Assembly (NCBI RefSeq): GCF_024505085.1 | Contig: NZ_JANIBC010000016.1 | Location: 1 to 59,619, forward strand | Length of the DNA stretch: 59,619 bases | Source of the DNA: Parvularcula maris | GTDB taxonomy: Bacteria; Pseudomonadota; Alphaproteobacteria; Caulobacterales; Parvularculaceae | Direction: 5' to 3' | Shown: positions 1 through 8,481 of the stretch, piece after piece | Layout of the letters: every line of letters begins with the position of its first letter | Position numbering within the stretch: position 1 is the first letter of the stretch | Translations under genes and position numbers: made by a program | The notes under the pieces: model-generated | What the model was told of the DNA's origin: nothing | The model's input: the letters and a program-made list of their open reading frames with translations, nothing else | The model's database searches: none

Positions 1-321
1 GTGGGGGAGCTGCCGGCAGGCTGAGGGGGACGGGGCGCGGCGGAACGCTTCCGCGAACCTTCCTACGGATGAACCACTACTTCGTCTTCCCGCGGCGAAG
101 CGCAGCGGAGACCGTGGGACCCATCTCCTGCCGCCTGCGTACTGCTTAAACCGCCCGGTGATGGGTCCCGTGGATCGCTGCGCGACCAGGGGAGGGCGTG
201 GAGGGGAGATGTGGGTCTTGGAGGCAAGGGGGAGACCGTAGGGCGGAACACCGTAGGTGATCCGCCGTGACGCGGTTGCGCCTACGAACGGCGGCACGCT
301 TCCGCGAGCCGCCCTACGGAG
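1..321. other. Non-coding stretch rich in palindromic repeats
   Basis: No convincing gene lies here. The stretch holds several short inverted repeats: GCGGAA/TTCCGC at 40-54, a 10-bp pair at 116-125 and 160-169 (GGGACCCATC/GATGGGTCCC), and the REP-like element at 236-319. The window edge truncates whatever lies to the left. The only reading frame (63-251, minus) is low-complexity and proline/serine rich, and I do not regard it as a gene. Confidence 0.6.
236..319. repeat. REP-like palindromic element, copy A
   Basis: The ends are a perfect 11-bp inverted repeat, CCGTAGGGCGG at 236-246 and CCGCCCTACGG at 309-319. The same terminal words bound copy B at 1817-1892, so the two copies flank the HerA-like gene. 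The interior carries further short palindromes. This resembles dispersed extragenic palindromic (REP/BIME-type) elements, but no associated transposase is visible in the window. Confidence 0.6.
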
Positions 322-1806
322 CTAGCGCCGTTTGAGGCCGCCGAGTAGGCCTCTGATCAGCTCACGCATGATGGTGCTGGTGGCTGTCCTCGTGGCCTGG
401 GTGAGCATACGCTCCGAGGTGGACATCCTGGTGGAGCGGCGCTTCTTGGTCTTGCGCTCGCGGGACTGCCTTGCCTTTGCGCTCTCGGCCTGCTCAGCAG
501 CCCTGGCGCGCTCCTCTGCCCGTTCGGCGAGGATTTCGTGGGCCGAGCGCCTGTCCACGGGTTTGGCGTAGTTCCCTGCAAGCTCGTCAGCTCGCAGCAT
601 CTCGCGCCGCTCTGTCGCCGTCAGGGGGCCAAGGCGTGACGCAGGCGGACGGATCATCGTGCGGGCAGCGGGGGTGGGTATACCCTTCTTTTGGAGGGTC
701 GAGACCAGCGCCTCCCCTACCCCCAGTTCAGTGATCACATCGCCGGTCTTGAAGTCCGGGTTCGGACGGAAACTTTCCGCCGCAGCCTTCACCCGCCGCG
801 CCTGGGCTGGGGTGAAGGCCCTCAGCGCGTGCTGAACGCGGGTGCCAAGCTGTCCCGCCACGCCGTCGAGGATGTCGCCTGGGTCCTGGGTGGCGAAGAA
901 GACGCCGACACCCTTGGAACGGATCAGGCGGCAGACCTGCTCGACCTTCTGAAGAAGCGAGCGCGACGCGCCATCGAAGAGAAGATGCGCCTCGTCGAAG
1001 ACGAAGACCAGCTTCGGCTTGTCGGGATCGCCGACTTCGGGAAGCTCTTCGAAAAGCTCCGATAGGAGCCAGAGGAGGAAGGCGCCGTAGAGGCGGGGGG
1101 CCTGCATCAGACGGTCCGCCTTCAGAACGTTCTGCACACCCATACCGTCCCTGGCGGTGCGCATCAGATCGCGCACATCGAGAGCGGGCTCGCCGAAAAA
1201 GAGGTCGCCCCCCTGGTCCTCGAGCTGGATGAGGCGCCGCTGGATCGCCGCCACCGAAGCGGGAGAGACATTGCCGTACATGGCAGAAAGCTCCGCACGC
1301 TGCTCAGCAAAGTGGTTCAGGAGTGAGCGGAGGTCCTTGAGGTCCACCACCGGCAGGCCGTCCTCATCGGCCACGCGGAAGGCGATGGCCAGCACACCTT
1401 CCTGCGTGTCGTTGAGGTCGAGCATGCGCGAGAGAAGGAGCGGTCCGACCTCGGTCACCGTCGCGCGGATCGGCAGACCGCCCTCGCCGTAGAAATCCCA
1501 GAGGCGGACGGGGAAGTCCTCTGGTCCGTAGCCCTCGAGGCCGATGTCGCTGGCGCGCTTCGTCAAAAAGTCCTTGTCAGCGCCCGGTTTGGCGAGACCG
1601 GCCAGGTCGCCCTTCACGTCGGAGACGAAGACCGGCACGCCCTCCCGCGCGAAGGCCTCCGCCATGATCTGTACCGTGACGGTCTTACCCGTACCCGTTG
1701 CCCCGGCGATCAGGCCGTGCCGGTTGGCCATCTTGAGCGGCAGGGTGACGGGGGCGCCGCGGTGGTCGGCGCCTAGGAGGATGTGGCCGGGGGGAGCTTG
1801 AAGCAT
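322..1806 (-). CDS. HerA-like DUF853 (YjgR-type) ATPase
   Basis: This is a 494-residue P-loop ATPase of the HerA/FtsK superfamily. The Walker A motif GATGTGKT lies at residues 35-42, the family signature SDVKGDLAGLAKPG follows near residue 60, and a Walker B FVFDEAHLLFD lies in the second half. The C-terminus has a basic linker and the short tail IMRELIRGLLGGLKRR, typical of the DUF853 branch (E. coli YjgR). Length matches that family. The cellular role of YjgR proteins is unknown; relation to DNA-pumping helicases is by fold only. The gene is downstream of lpdA on the same strand, separated by a palindromic element, so co-transcription is uncertain. No nuclease partner (NurA) is present, which argues against a DNA-end-resection role. 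Confidence 0.9.
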   Translation of the reverse strand: MLQAPPGHILLGADHRGAPVTLPLKMANRHGLIAGATGTGKTVTVQIMAEAFAREGVPVFVSDVKGDLAGLAKPGADKDFLTKRASDIGLEGYGPEDFPVRLWDFYGEGGLPIRATVTEVGPLLLSRMLDLNDTQEGVLAIAFRVADEDGLPVVDLKDLRSLLNHFAEQRAELSAMYGNVSPASVAAIQRRLIQLEDQGGDLFFGEPALDVRDLMRTARDGMGVQNVLKADRLMQAPRLYGAFLLWLLSELFEELPEVGDPDKPKLVFVFDEAHLLFDGASRSLLQKVEQVCRLIRSKGVGVFFATQDPGDILDGVAGQLGTRVQHALRAFTPAQARRVKAAAESFRPNPDFKTGDVITELGVGEALVSTLQKKGIPTPAARTMIRPPASRLGPLTATERREMLRADELAGNYAKPVDRRSAHEILAERAEERARAAEQAESAKARQSRERKTKKRRSTRMSTSERMLTQATRTATSTIMRELIRGLLGGLKRR

Positions 1807-1816
1807 AGAAGGCCTT

Positions 1817-1892
1817 CGTAGGGCGGAACGCGAAGCTTTCCGCCAAGCTAGTTACAACGCCTGTGGCGGAAAGCTTCGCGTTCCGCCCTACG
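1817..1892. repeat. REP-like element copy B, 29-bp perfect inverted repeat
   Basis: Arms at 1817-1845 and 1864-1892 are perfect reverse complements over 29 bp, separated by an 18-nt loop. The arms begin CGTAGGGCGG, the same terminus as copy A at 236-319. The element sits between the lpdA stop codon and the HerA-like start, so its RNA would fold into a long hairpin that could end or stabilise the lpdA transcript. There is no T-tract, so it is not a classical intrinsic terminator. Confidence 0.75.
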
Positions 1893-1902
1893 GTTCATCA
1901 GA

Positions 1903-3324
1903 TCAGATATGCACCACCCGTCCGTAGGCGTCGAGCACGCTCTCATGCATCATCTCGGAGAGGGTGGGGTGCGGGAAGATGGTGTGGAAGAGATCCTCTT
2001 CGGTGGCCTCCATCGTCATGGCGATGCCGAAGCCCTGGATCAGCTCGGTGACCTCCGCGCCAATGCAATGGGCGCCGAGAAGCTCGCCGGTCTTCTGATC
2101 GAAAACGGTCTTGATGAAGCCCTCCTGCTCGCCGAGGGCGATGGCCTTGCCGTTGCCCTGGAAGGGGAACTTGCCGACCTTCACCTTGTGACCGAGCTCC
2201 TTCGCCTTCTCCTCGGTGAGGCCGACGGAGGCAACCTGCGGGTTGCAGTAGGTACAGCCGGGGATGCGCTTGACGTCGAGGGGGTGTACGGAGTTGCTGC
2301 CCGCGATCTTCTCGACACAGATGATCCCCTCGTGCGAGGCCTTGTGTGCTAGCCAGGGCGCGCCGGTGACGTCGCCGATGGCGTAGAGGCCCTTCACGCC
2401 GGTGGACAGCCACTCATCCACGACGATGTGGTTCTTCTCGATCTTCACGCCTGCCTCTTCGAGGCCCAAGCCCTCCGTGTTGCCCACAATGCCGATGGCA
2501 AGGATGACCCGGTCGAACTCCTCCGTGGTGCTCTTACCGTCCTTGCCGGTGATGGTGGCCTTGACCACCTCGCCAGCCTTCTCGACCTTGTCGACTTTCG
2601 CCTCGGTAGAGATCTTGATCCCCTGCCCTTCGAAGGTCTTGCGCGCGAAGGTTGAGACCTCCTTATCCTCCGCAGGCAGAATGCGCTCGACCATTTCGAC
2701 CACATGGACGTCCGAGCCTAGGGCGTTGTAGAAGCTGGCGAACTCGATGCCGATAGCGCCCGAGCCGATGACCAGCAGCCGCTTCGGGAACTCGTCCGGC
2801 ACCATTGCCTCTTTCGCCGTCCAGATCAGCTTGCCGTCGGGTTCCAGGCCCGCTTGGGGGATCGTCCGTGCACGGGCACCGGTGGCGATGATGGTGTGCT
2901 TGGCGGACAGGGTCTGCTCCTTGCCGTCCGAAGCCTTGACCTTGACCGCAGGGCCTGCGCCGTTGGCACCTGCGATTTTGGCCTCGCCCATGATCACTTC
3001 GATCTTGTTCTTCTTCATCAGGTAGCCGACGCCGCCCGCGAGCTGCTTCGCGATCTTGCGGCTGCGCTGGACCACGCCGTCGAGGTCGAAGCCGATATTC
3101 TCCGCCTTCAGGCCGAAAGCGTCTGCGTGCTTCATGTTGGTGTATACCTCGGCCGTCCTGAGAAGCGCCTTGGTGGGGATGCAGCCCCAGTTGAGGCAGA
3201 CGCCGCCCAGATGCTCGCGCTCGATGATGGCCGTCTTCATGCCGAGCTGGCTGGCACGGATCGCCGCCACATAGCCGCCCGGTCCGGCACCGATCACGAT
3301 GAGGTCGAAGTTCTTGTCAGCCAT
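1903..3324 (-). CDS. lpdA: Dihydrolipoyl dehydrogenase (E3)
   Basis: This FAD-dependent enzyme re-oxidises dihydrolipoamide with NAD+ in 2-oxoacid dehydrogenase complexes or the glycine cleavage system. The order of motifs is canonical: N-terminal FAD-binding VIGAGPGGYVAA, redox-active disulfide GGVCLNWGCIPTKALL, NAD-binding VIGSGAIGIEFAS, and the C-terminal catalytic His-Glu dyad in FPHPTLSEMMHE. I place the start at the internal ATG (3322-3324; MADKNFDLIVIGAG), because GGGAG lies 8 nt upstream; a start 7 codons earlier at 3345 is possible. The product is about 473 residues, the usual length. No E1/E2 gene is in the window, so the partner complex cannot be told from context. Confidence 0.97.
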   Translation of the reverse strand: MADKNFDLIVIGAGPGGYVAAIRASQLGMKTAIIEREHLGGVCLNWGCIPTKALLRTAEVYTNMKHADAFGLKAENIGFDLDGVVQRSRKIAKQLAGGVGYLMKKNKIEVIMGEAKIAGANGAGPAVKVKASDGKEQTLSAKHTIIATGARARTIPQAGLEPDGKLIWTAKEAMVPDEFPKRLLVIGSGAIGIEFASFYNALGSDVHVVEMVERILPAEDKEVSTFARKTFEGQGIKISTEAKVDKVEKAGEVVKATITGKDGKSTTEEFDRVILAIGIVGNTEGLGLEEAGVKIEKNHIVVDEWLSTGVKGLYAIGDVTGAPWLAHKASHEGIICVEKIAGSNSVHPLDVKRIPGCTYCNPQVASVGLTEEKAKELGHKVKVGKFPFQGNGKAIALGEQEGFIKTVFDQKTGELLGAHCIGAEVTELIQGFGIAMTMEATEEDLFHTIFPHPTLSEMMHESVLDAYGRVVHI

Positions 3325-3477
3325 TCCAGAAGCTCCCTCGGGCATACTCGCAAGCCTCAGGGTTCAAACAGCACCGCGCCAGAGAGGCAAGCCGGTTGGG
3401 CATCACACGGGCAGCAGCTAGGCATTTGCGGCGCGCCTCCGGCCGGGCAGAGTGGGGGACCAGCGGGGAAAGAGACG

Positions 3478-4851
3478 ATGGACTGGCATGCAAAGGCGCG
3501 AACGCTGAACGCGAAGGGCAAGGCACTGGCCGCGATCCCGCTGTTCAGAAAGCACCTGGCCCGGAACCCAAGCGACCGGATCGCCTGGCACAATTTGGCC
3601 GGAGCTCTCGGCAATGAGGGCTTCCACGCAGAAGCGCTGGACGCTGCAGACAGGGCGGCGGGGCTGGGCCTCAAGGCACCGGAGACGCAGCTAGTCAGGG
3701 GCAGGGCCGCCCTTCATCTGGGAAGGCTCGACGAGGCGGAGGCTGCCTTCCGTCAGGCCCTTGCCCAGCGCCCTGGCGATCCTTCGGCCCATCGCGAGCT
3801 GGCGCAGCTCATCTGGATGAGGACCAGCGACGCAGAGGCAGCGGCGACCCCGCTGGCCGCCGCGTTCCAGCGAGAGCCGCAGAACCTCGGCCTCCGTCTG
3901 GTGGTCTGCGAGGTGCTGCAGCAGGTCGCGCAGGAGGAGCGCGCGGTCGCCCTAGCCCTGGATACAGCGGCGCTCGCCCCCGAATCGGCGGAGGTGCGCT
4001 ACCTGGCAGCTCGGCTTCTTCTTCGCAGCGGCGACGCGATGTCGGCCCTCCCCCATGCCGAGGCGGCTTTCGCCCTGAGCGGTCAGGCTGCGAGCGAGAC
4101 CGAACTCTTGGCTCAGGTAAGGTTAGCGCTAGGCGACCTGGAAGAGGCGGAGCGTCTTCTGACCATGTCCGGCTGCGGCGCGATCGGGACGGAACGGGTC
4201 TTTGCCGCCGCCCTTCAGGCTGTGATCTGGCGGCTCAAGGGGGATGAGCGCTATCTCGAGCTCTATGACTACACGGCCAAGATAGGGAGCTACGAAATCG
4301 ACGTGCCCTACGGCTGGGGAAGCCTCTCCGGCTATCTCGACGACCTGAAGGCCGATCTGGGCGCTCGGCACACATTTCGGAACAACCCCTTCAACCAGTC
4401 GGTGAAGGGCGGCGGCAGCCAGCTCGGCAACCTCGCAGGGCTTGGCAGTCCGGCATTGGAGGCCTGGCCCGACGCGGTGGCCGGACCGGTCAGAGCGCAC
4501 TTCGCCTCCCAAGGGATGAAACCGCCGCCCCTCGCGGAGGTGAAACGGCGTCTCAAGCCCTGGTCCGTGCGGCTGGGGCCTGGCGGGCACCATAGCGATC
4601 ACATCCACCCAGGCGGCCTCTTCTCCTCCGCCTGCCACCTTGCCTACGAGCGGGCGGGGGCGGCGCCCGAAGGCTGGCTGCGCTTCGGCAAACCCGGTCT
4701 GGTGCTGCCCGAAGAGCTCGATGCGGAGTATCTGGTGAAACCGGAGCCGGGGCGGCTCGTGCTCTTCCCGTCCTATCTGTGGCACGGGGTGGTGCCGATC
4801 AGCGGCCAGGCCGAGCGCCTGACGATCGCCACGGATGTGACGGGGGCCTGA
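3478..4851 (+). CDS. TPR protein with C-terminal putative 2OG-Fe(II) oxygenase domain
   Basis: The 457-residue product starts at the ATG at 3478 behind GGGGAAAGAGAC; a longer open frame upstream overlaps the antisense of lpdA and is not used. About the first 250 residues are tetratricopeptide-like repeats (AKGKALAAIPLFRKHL, GRLDEAEAAFRQAL). The C-terminal third matches the putative 2OG-Fe(II) oxygenase family: the metal site HxD in HHSDHIHPGG, a distal His in LWHGVVPISG, and an Arg for 2-oxoglutarate in AERLTIATD. NPFNQSVKGGGSQ before it is typical of the family. The protein is predicted to be cytosolic and to hydroxylate an unknown substrate, perhaps a protein docked on the TPR. It is divergent from lpdA and convergent with the TonB receptor. 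Confidence 0.85.
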   Translation: MDWHAKARTLNAKGKALAAIPLFRKHLARNPSDRIAWHNLAGALGNEGFHAEALDAADRAAGLGLKAPETQLVRGRAALHLGRLDEAEAAFRQALAQRPGDPSAHRELAQLIWMRTSDAEAAATPLAAAFQREPQNLGLRLVVCEVLQQVAQEERAVALALDTAALAPESAEVRYLAARLLLRSGDAMSALPHAEAAFALSGQAASETELLAQVRLALGDLEEAERLLTMSGCGAIGTERVFAAALQAVIWRLKGDERYLELYDYTAKIGSYEIDVPYGWGSLSGYLDDLKADLGARHTFRNNPFNQSVKGGGSQLGNLAGLGSPALEAWPDAVAGPVRAHFASQGMKPPPLAEVKRRLKPWSVRLGPGGHHSDHIHPGGLFSSACHLAYERAGAAPEGWLRFGKPGLVLPEELDAEYLVKPEPGRLVLFPSYLWHGVVPISGQAERLTIATDVTGA

Positions 4852-4890
4852 CCGGCTGCTTTCGAGGCTGGTATAGGCCGGTTGAAACCA

Positions 4891-4915
4891 AACGGGGAGC
4901 GTGAAGCCCCCCGTT
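4891..4915. terminator. Candidate bidirectional terminator hairpin
   Basis: AACGGGG at 4891-4897 pairs with CCCCGTT at 4909-4915 around an 11-nt loop. It lies between two convergent genes, the oxygenase (ends 4851) and the TonB receptor (ends 4964). T-rich sequence follows on the minus strand (TTTGGTTTC), but there is no long T-tract on the plus strand, so strength is uncertain. Confidence 0.5.
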
Positions 4916-4963
4916 CGTTGCTTGTTGTGAAGAGAGCCGCCAGTGCGGCCCCCGTGCGCGACA

Positions 4964-7900
4964 TTAGAAGCGCACGTTCGCTCCGAAGAAGATGAAGCGG
5001 CCTTCCGCGGTGTAGACACCGGCCACCGTGTTGCCTTCGGTGTTCGAGGTCGGCGAGGGGCCGAACTGCGGCACCACCGGCGGATCGGTGTCGAGCACGT
5101 TGTTCACGCCCGTCCGAAGGGTGAGTGTGTCGTTGACCTCCCAAGTAGCCGAGAGATCAAAGTAATGGGTGGCGTCGAGCTCAGTACCGACGAAGTCGTT
5201 GTCCACCGGAGTGATCTCGCCCGTGTCCGAATCGATGCTGTCGACACGGTCGATGGCCGAGAAGGTCCGCCACACCATGCTGAGGTTTACATCATAGGGC
5301 GACTGCCACGTGATCACCGTGTTGTGGCGGTAGTCGAAGGTGGGATCGTTACAGCTCGAGTCGTAGAAGCCGACACAGTCGAAGGTCCCGGCACCCGGAA
5401 GCGGCGTCGTGTCGAAACTGAGCAGGTAGGTCGCGTTGTAGTCAAAGCTCAGATCGCCGTACTGGCCGAGCGGGTAGGAGTAGGTCGCCGTGAAGTCGAA
5501 CCCGTTGGTCGCAAAACCAGCGATGTTCACGTTCGTGGCGGTGATCGCCGCCTGGTCACGAGGTACCTGGGTGAGCGAGCCGTCCGTACCCCGGTTGATC
5601 AGAGCGCAGAAGGTCGGGTTGTTGTCGAAGATACAGCCGTTGAGCGAGGTTGCGACCGGAACGGTGCCGATGGCCTCTTCGACGGTGATGTCGAAATAGT
5701 CCACAGACAGCGTCAGACCGCCAATTTGGCTGGGCTGATAGACCACACCGACCGTATAGGTGTCCGAAACCTCGGGCTCGAGATCGGTGTTGCCACCTGT
5801 CAGAATGTTGAGCTGACCGGAGTCCGGCGGAATGGCGCCGAACTGCGAAGCGGAAACACCGGACCGGGCGCACTGCTCGGCGGTAGCCGTCGGTGCGTCG
5901 GCCGTACCCGCAAAGCCGGCACAAGGGTCGGAGAGCGAGCTGAGGTTGGTGTTGACCGGGTTGAACAGCTCGAAGACGTTCGGTGCACGGACCGCACGCT
6001 GGTACTGGCCGCGGATCCGGATGTCGGAAACCGGGGTCCAGGTTGCGCCGAGCGCGTAGGTGTGGACACCGAAATCACCGCCGTCGACATCGTTCAGGAT
6101 GTCGCGCGACTGGTAGTCGGAGTAGCGGTAGGCGGCCGTCAGACCCAGTTCCTCAATGCCTTGCACGCCCTGAATGACCGGGATGGCCGCTTCGAAGAAG
6201 CCCTCATAGACCTCCGTCTCGCCGTTGGTTGGCAAAACCGCACCGCCGGAACCGACGAGGAGGCCCTGCTGGTTGGTGGCGTCAGCTTGCGCGATCAACT
6301 GGTCGCGGCGGTACTCGAAGCCAACGAGGAAGTTGATGCCGTCCTCGGCGAACGGGCTGGCGATGCCGAAATTGCCAAGGTCGGTCTGGGCGGTGCCGCC
6401 GACGACGGTCTGCTGGGTCGAGCCTTGGGTCAGGGTCGGGGTGTCGATATAGTCCGCAAGACCGGGCGCGTTGGTCGCATTCGGATCGTAGGCAGTCTGG
6501 AAGGCGATACAGGCCGGGTCTGTACCATTCACGACAGACCGGCAGACGAAGTTGCCGTCTTCGTCCTCGACGATATCGAGCGAGCGTCCAAGCTCGATCG
6601 CGGCAACCTGGCGGGTCTGCAGACGGTTGAGGCTGGTCTCGGCGTACTGGCCGAAAATATCCCAGTCGATGACATCGTTCAGCGTACCGCGGAAACCGCC
6701 GACCACGCGGAAGTTTGTCAGGGTACGGTCGTCGGTCCGGCCTCCGCCCTCGACGAAGCGGCGGCGAACCTCGGCCTGGCCGAATTGGACGCCGTCATCG
6801 TCCTCGGTGGCGCGGGAGAAGTTGCCGTCGCCGTCCACGGTGCCGCAGATCAGCGCAAGCTGCTCCGGCGTGAGAAGCGGGTTGTCGCAGTTCACCTGGT
6901 TGATGGAGTTGCCGAAGGCCGCCGACGGCGCGATCACCTGGGGCGAGTTCGATTTGGTGAAGCCGAAATCGAGGTAGCTGGTGATGTTGTCGGTGATATC
7001 GTAATGGCCCGAGAACCCTGCGTTGAAGCGCTCTACACGGCGGCGGATCGGGTTGTCCGGGTTGAAGTTGAAGGCGTTGTTGAAGCCTTGGGTCAGTCCG
7101 CCGCTCTCAGTCAGAGAGAAGGCGCCTGCAGTCACGACTTCGCCATCACCGTCGAGGATCGGGTTGCCATCGGCACCGACGAGCGGGTCGAAATCGCCCG
7201 GCTCGCCGGTGGGCGAGAGAACGAAAGTGGTCGGGAACGGCCCCTGGTTCGAGCCAAGGCAGAACGGCTCCGCGCCGCCAGCCAAAGCGCAGCGTGCGAA
7301 ATCGCGGTCGCCCTGCTGAATGCCGTCATTGCTCAAGTAGCGGAAGTAGCCGGTGACGTTGCCGCGACCCGAATCAAGGTTGGCACCGAAGATGCCCGAG
7401 ATGTCGAACGTGTCGTTGTCGGTGGTGCTTCCCTGGATCGGGTCGATGCCCGCCGCGGTCAGCGCGTCCTCGAAGAGGCCCGAATCGTTGTTGGACTGGT
7501 TGAAGCCCCAGAGGCCGTCGATCTCGAAGCCTTCGAAGTCGTCGCGCAGGATGAAGTTGGCCACGCCAGCGATGGCGTCCGAGCCGTACACGGCCGATGC
7601 ACCACCGGTGACGATCTCGACACGCTCGACGAGCTGCGAGGGAATGAGGTTGATATCGCTGGGGTAACCGCCTGCTAGAGGCGAGCCCGGAGGCAGACGC
7701 TTACCATTGGCCAGGACCAGGGTACGGATAGCGCCGAGACCACGAAGGTTCACGGTCGAGGTACCGGTGGCGCCGTTGGCGAAGGCTGTGGTCTGGTCAG
7801 CGAAGGCCGAGGGCAGCGTGTTGACAAGATCCACCACATCGGTGGTGCCGCGGATGTCGAAGAGCTCGGCATCGACCGTGGTAACAGGGCTCGATGCCTC

Positions 7901-8059
7901 GATGTTGGCATCCTGTAGGCGCGAACCGGTGACGGTGATGACGTCGCCTTCGGTAACGCTGTCGTCCGCGTCCTGGGCGAGGGCGGGACTGGCCAACGCG
8001 GCGGCACTGATCAATGCCGTCGAGGCGAACAGCCTTCCCACGATACGTGACTGTCTCAT
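4964..8059 (-). CDS. TonB-dependent outer-membrane receptor
   Basis: This is a 1031-residue TonB-dependent transporter. A signal peptide (MRQSRIVGRLFASTALISAA, cleavage after PALA) is followed by a TonB-box-like DVITVTGSR and a plug domain (STVNLRGLGAIRTLVLANGK, RVEIVTGGASAVYGSDAIAG). A long beta-barrel follows, ending in aromatic FFGANVRF as expected for outer-membrane insertion. A strong Shine-Dalgarno GAGGAG precedes the ATG. The substrate cannot be read from sequence; this receptor type in caulobacters and sphingomonads imports oligosaccharides, peptides or metal chelates. No TonB/ExbBD genes and no obvious substrate enzyme lie beside it. Upstream on the same strand is a LuxR/hydrolase-fold regulator, which might sense the same compound. 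Confidence 0.95.
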   Translation of the reverse strand: MRQSRIVGRLFASTALISAAALASPALAQDADDSVTEGDVITVTGSRLQDANIEASSPVTTVDAELFDIRGTTDVVDLVNTLPSAFADQTTAFANGATGTSTVNLRGLGAIRTLVLANGKRLPPGSPLAGGYPSDINLIPSQLVERVEIVTGGASAVYGSDAIAGVANFILRDDFEGFEIDGLWGFNQSNNDSGLFEDALTAAGIDPIQGSTTDNDTFDISGIFGANLDSGRGNVTGYFRYLSNDGIQQGDRDFARCALAGGAEPFCLGSNQGPFPTTFVLSPTGEPGDFDPLVGADGNPILDGDGEVVTAGAFSLTESGGLTQGFNNAFNFNPDNPIRRRVERFNAGFSGHYDITDNITSYLDFGFTKSNSPQVIAPSAAFGNSINQVNCDNPLLTPEQLALICGTVDGDGNFSRATEDDDGVQFGQAEVRRRFVEGGGRTDDRTLTNFRVVGGFRGTLNDVIDWDIFGQYAETSLNRLQTRQVAAIELGRSLDIVEDEDGNFVCRSVVNGTDPACIAFQTAYDPNATNAPGLADYIDTPTLTQGSTQQTVVGGTAQTDLGNFGIASPFAEDGINFLVGFEYRRDQLIAQADATNQQGLLVGSGGAVLPTNGETEVYEGFFEAAIPVIQGVQGIEELGLTAAYRYSDYQSRDILNDVDGGDFGVHTYALGATWTPVSDIRIRGQYQRAVRAPNVFELFNPVNTNLSSLSDPCAGFAGTADAPTATAEQCARSGVSASQFGAIPPDSGQLNILTGGNTDLEPEVSDTYTVGVVYQPSQIGGLTLSVDYFDITVEEAIGTVPVATSLNGCIFDNNPTFCALINRGTDGSLTQVPRDQAAITATNVNIAGFATNGFDFTATYSYPLGQYGDLSFDYNATYLLSFDTTPLPGAGTFDCVGFYDSSCNDPTFDYRHNTVITWQSPYDVNLSMVWRTFSAIDRVDSIDSDTGEITPVDNDFVGTELDATHYFDLSATWEVNDTLTLRTGVNNVLDTDPPVVPQFGPSPTSNTEGNTVAGVYTAEGRFIFFGANVRF

Positions 8060-8481
8060 ACTAACTCCTCAGTTTGCTGCGGTCTTCAGTCCCCTGCTTC
8101 ATCGCCGAGTACCGTCCAGCACGAGCCGTCCAAAGAGGACGGATGTGTCAGCACGCCGCATGCAGATGCTACGGACGATGGTTAATCGCAGTCAATGTAA
8201 CAACACTGTGTATCGGTCGCCCCTAGAGTAGCTGTTGCAGCCAGGACACAAACACGGTGGCGGAAGGCAGTTTCAACTCACTCGAAAGTGATATTGTATA
8301 TCAAAAACATATTCTTCTGCGATCCCTTGGTACTAACGCAAGGGGACCAGTGGAATAGACGCAACTTAGTGCGTGCATTTAGTTGAAAGATCGCGTCTTA
8401 TCATCCTAAGCGAGTGAAGCGTCTTACTCTCATCCGTACTTATCCATACGGCATATTCTTTTTATCGGACTCCCGAGCAGC
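8060..8481. other. 422-nt intergenic region with AT-rich core upstream of the TonB receptor
   Basis: No gene is supported. The part 8221-8460 is visibly poorer in G+C than the rest of the window. It contains GATAT-TGT-ATATC (about 8289-8301), a CCCTTG/CAAGGG inverted repeat at 8324-8329 and 8339-8344, and a CCGTA/TACGG pair around 8434-8451. It lies downstream of the LuxR/hydrolase gene and upstream of the TonB receptor, so it should hold that receptor's promoter and perhaps regulator sites. I could not assign clear -35/-10 boxes. Confidence 0.45.

Noticed and set aside
2854-3477. Upstream extension of the TPR/oxygenase frame
   Set aside because: The extension overlaps lpdA in antisense; a good ribosome site and natural start lie at 3478.
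4943-7678. 911-codon open frame on the plus strand
   Set aside because: It lies wholly antisense to the TonB receptor, has no domain or sensible start, and is a shadow produced by high G+C codon bias.
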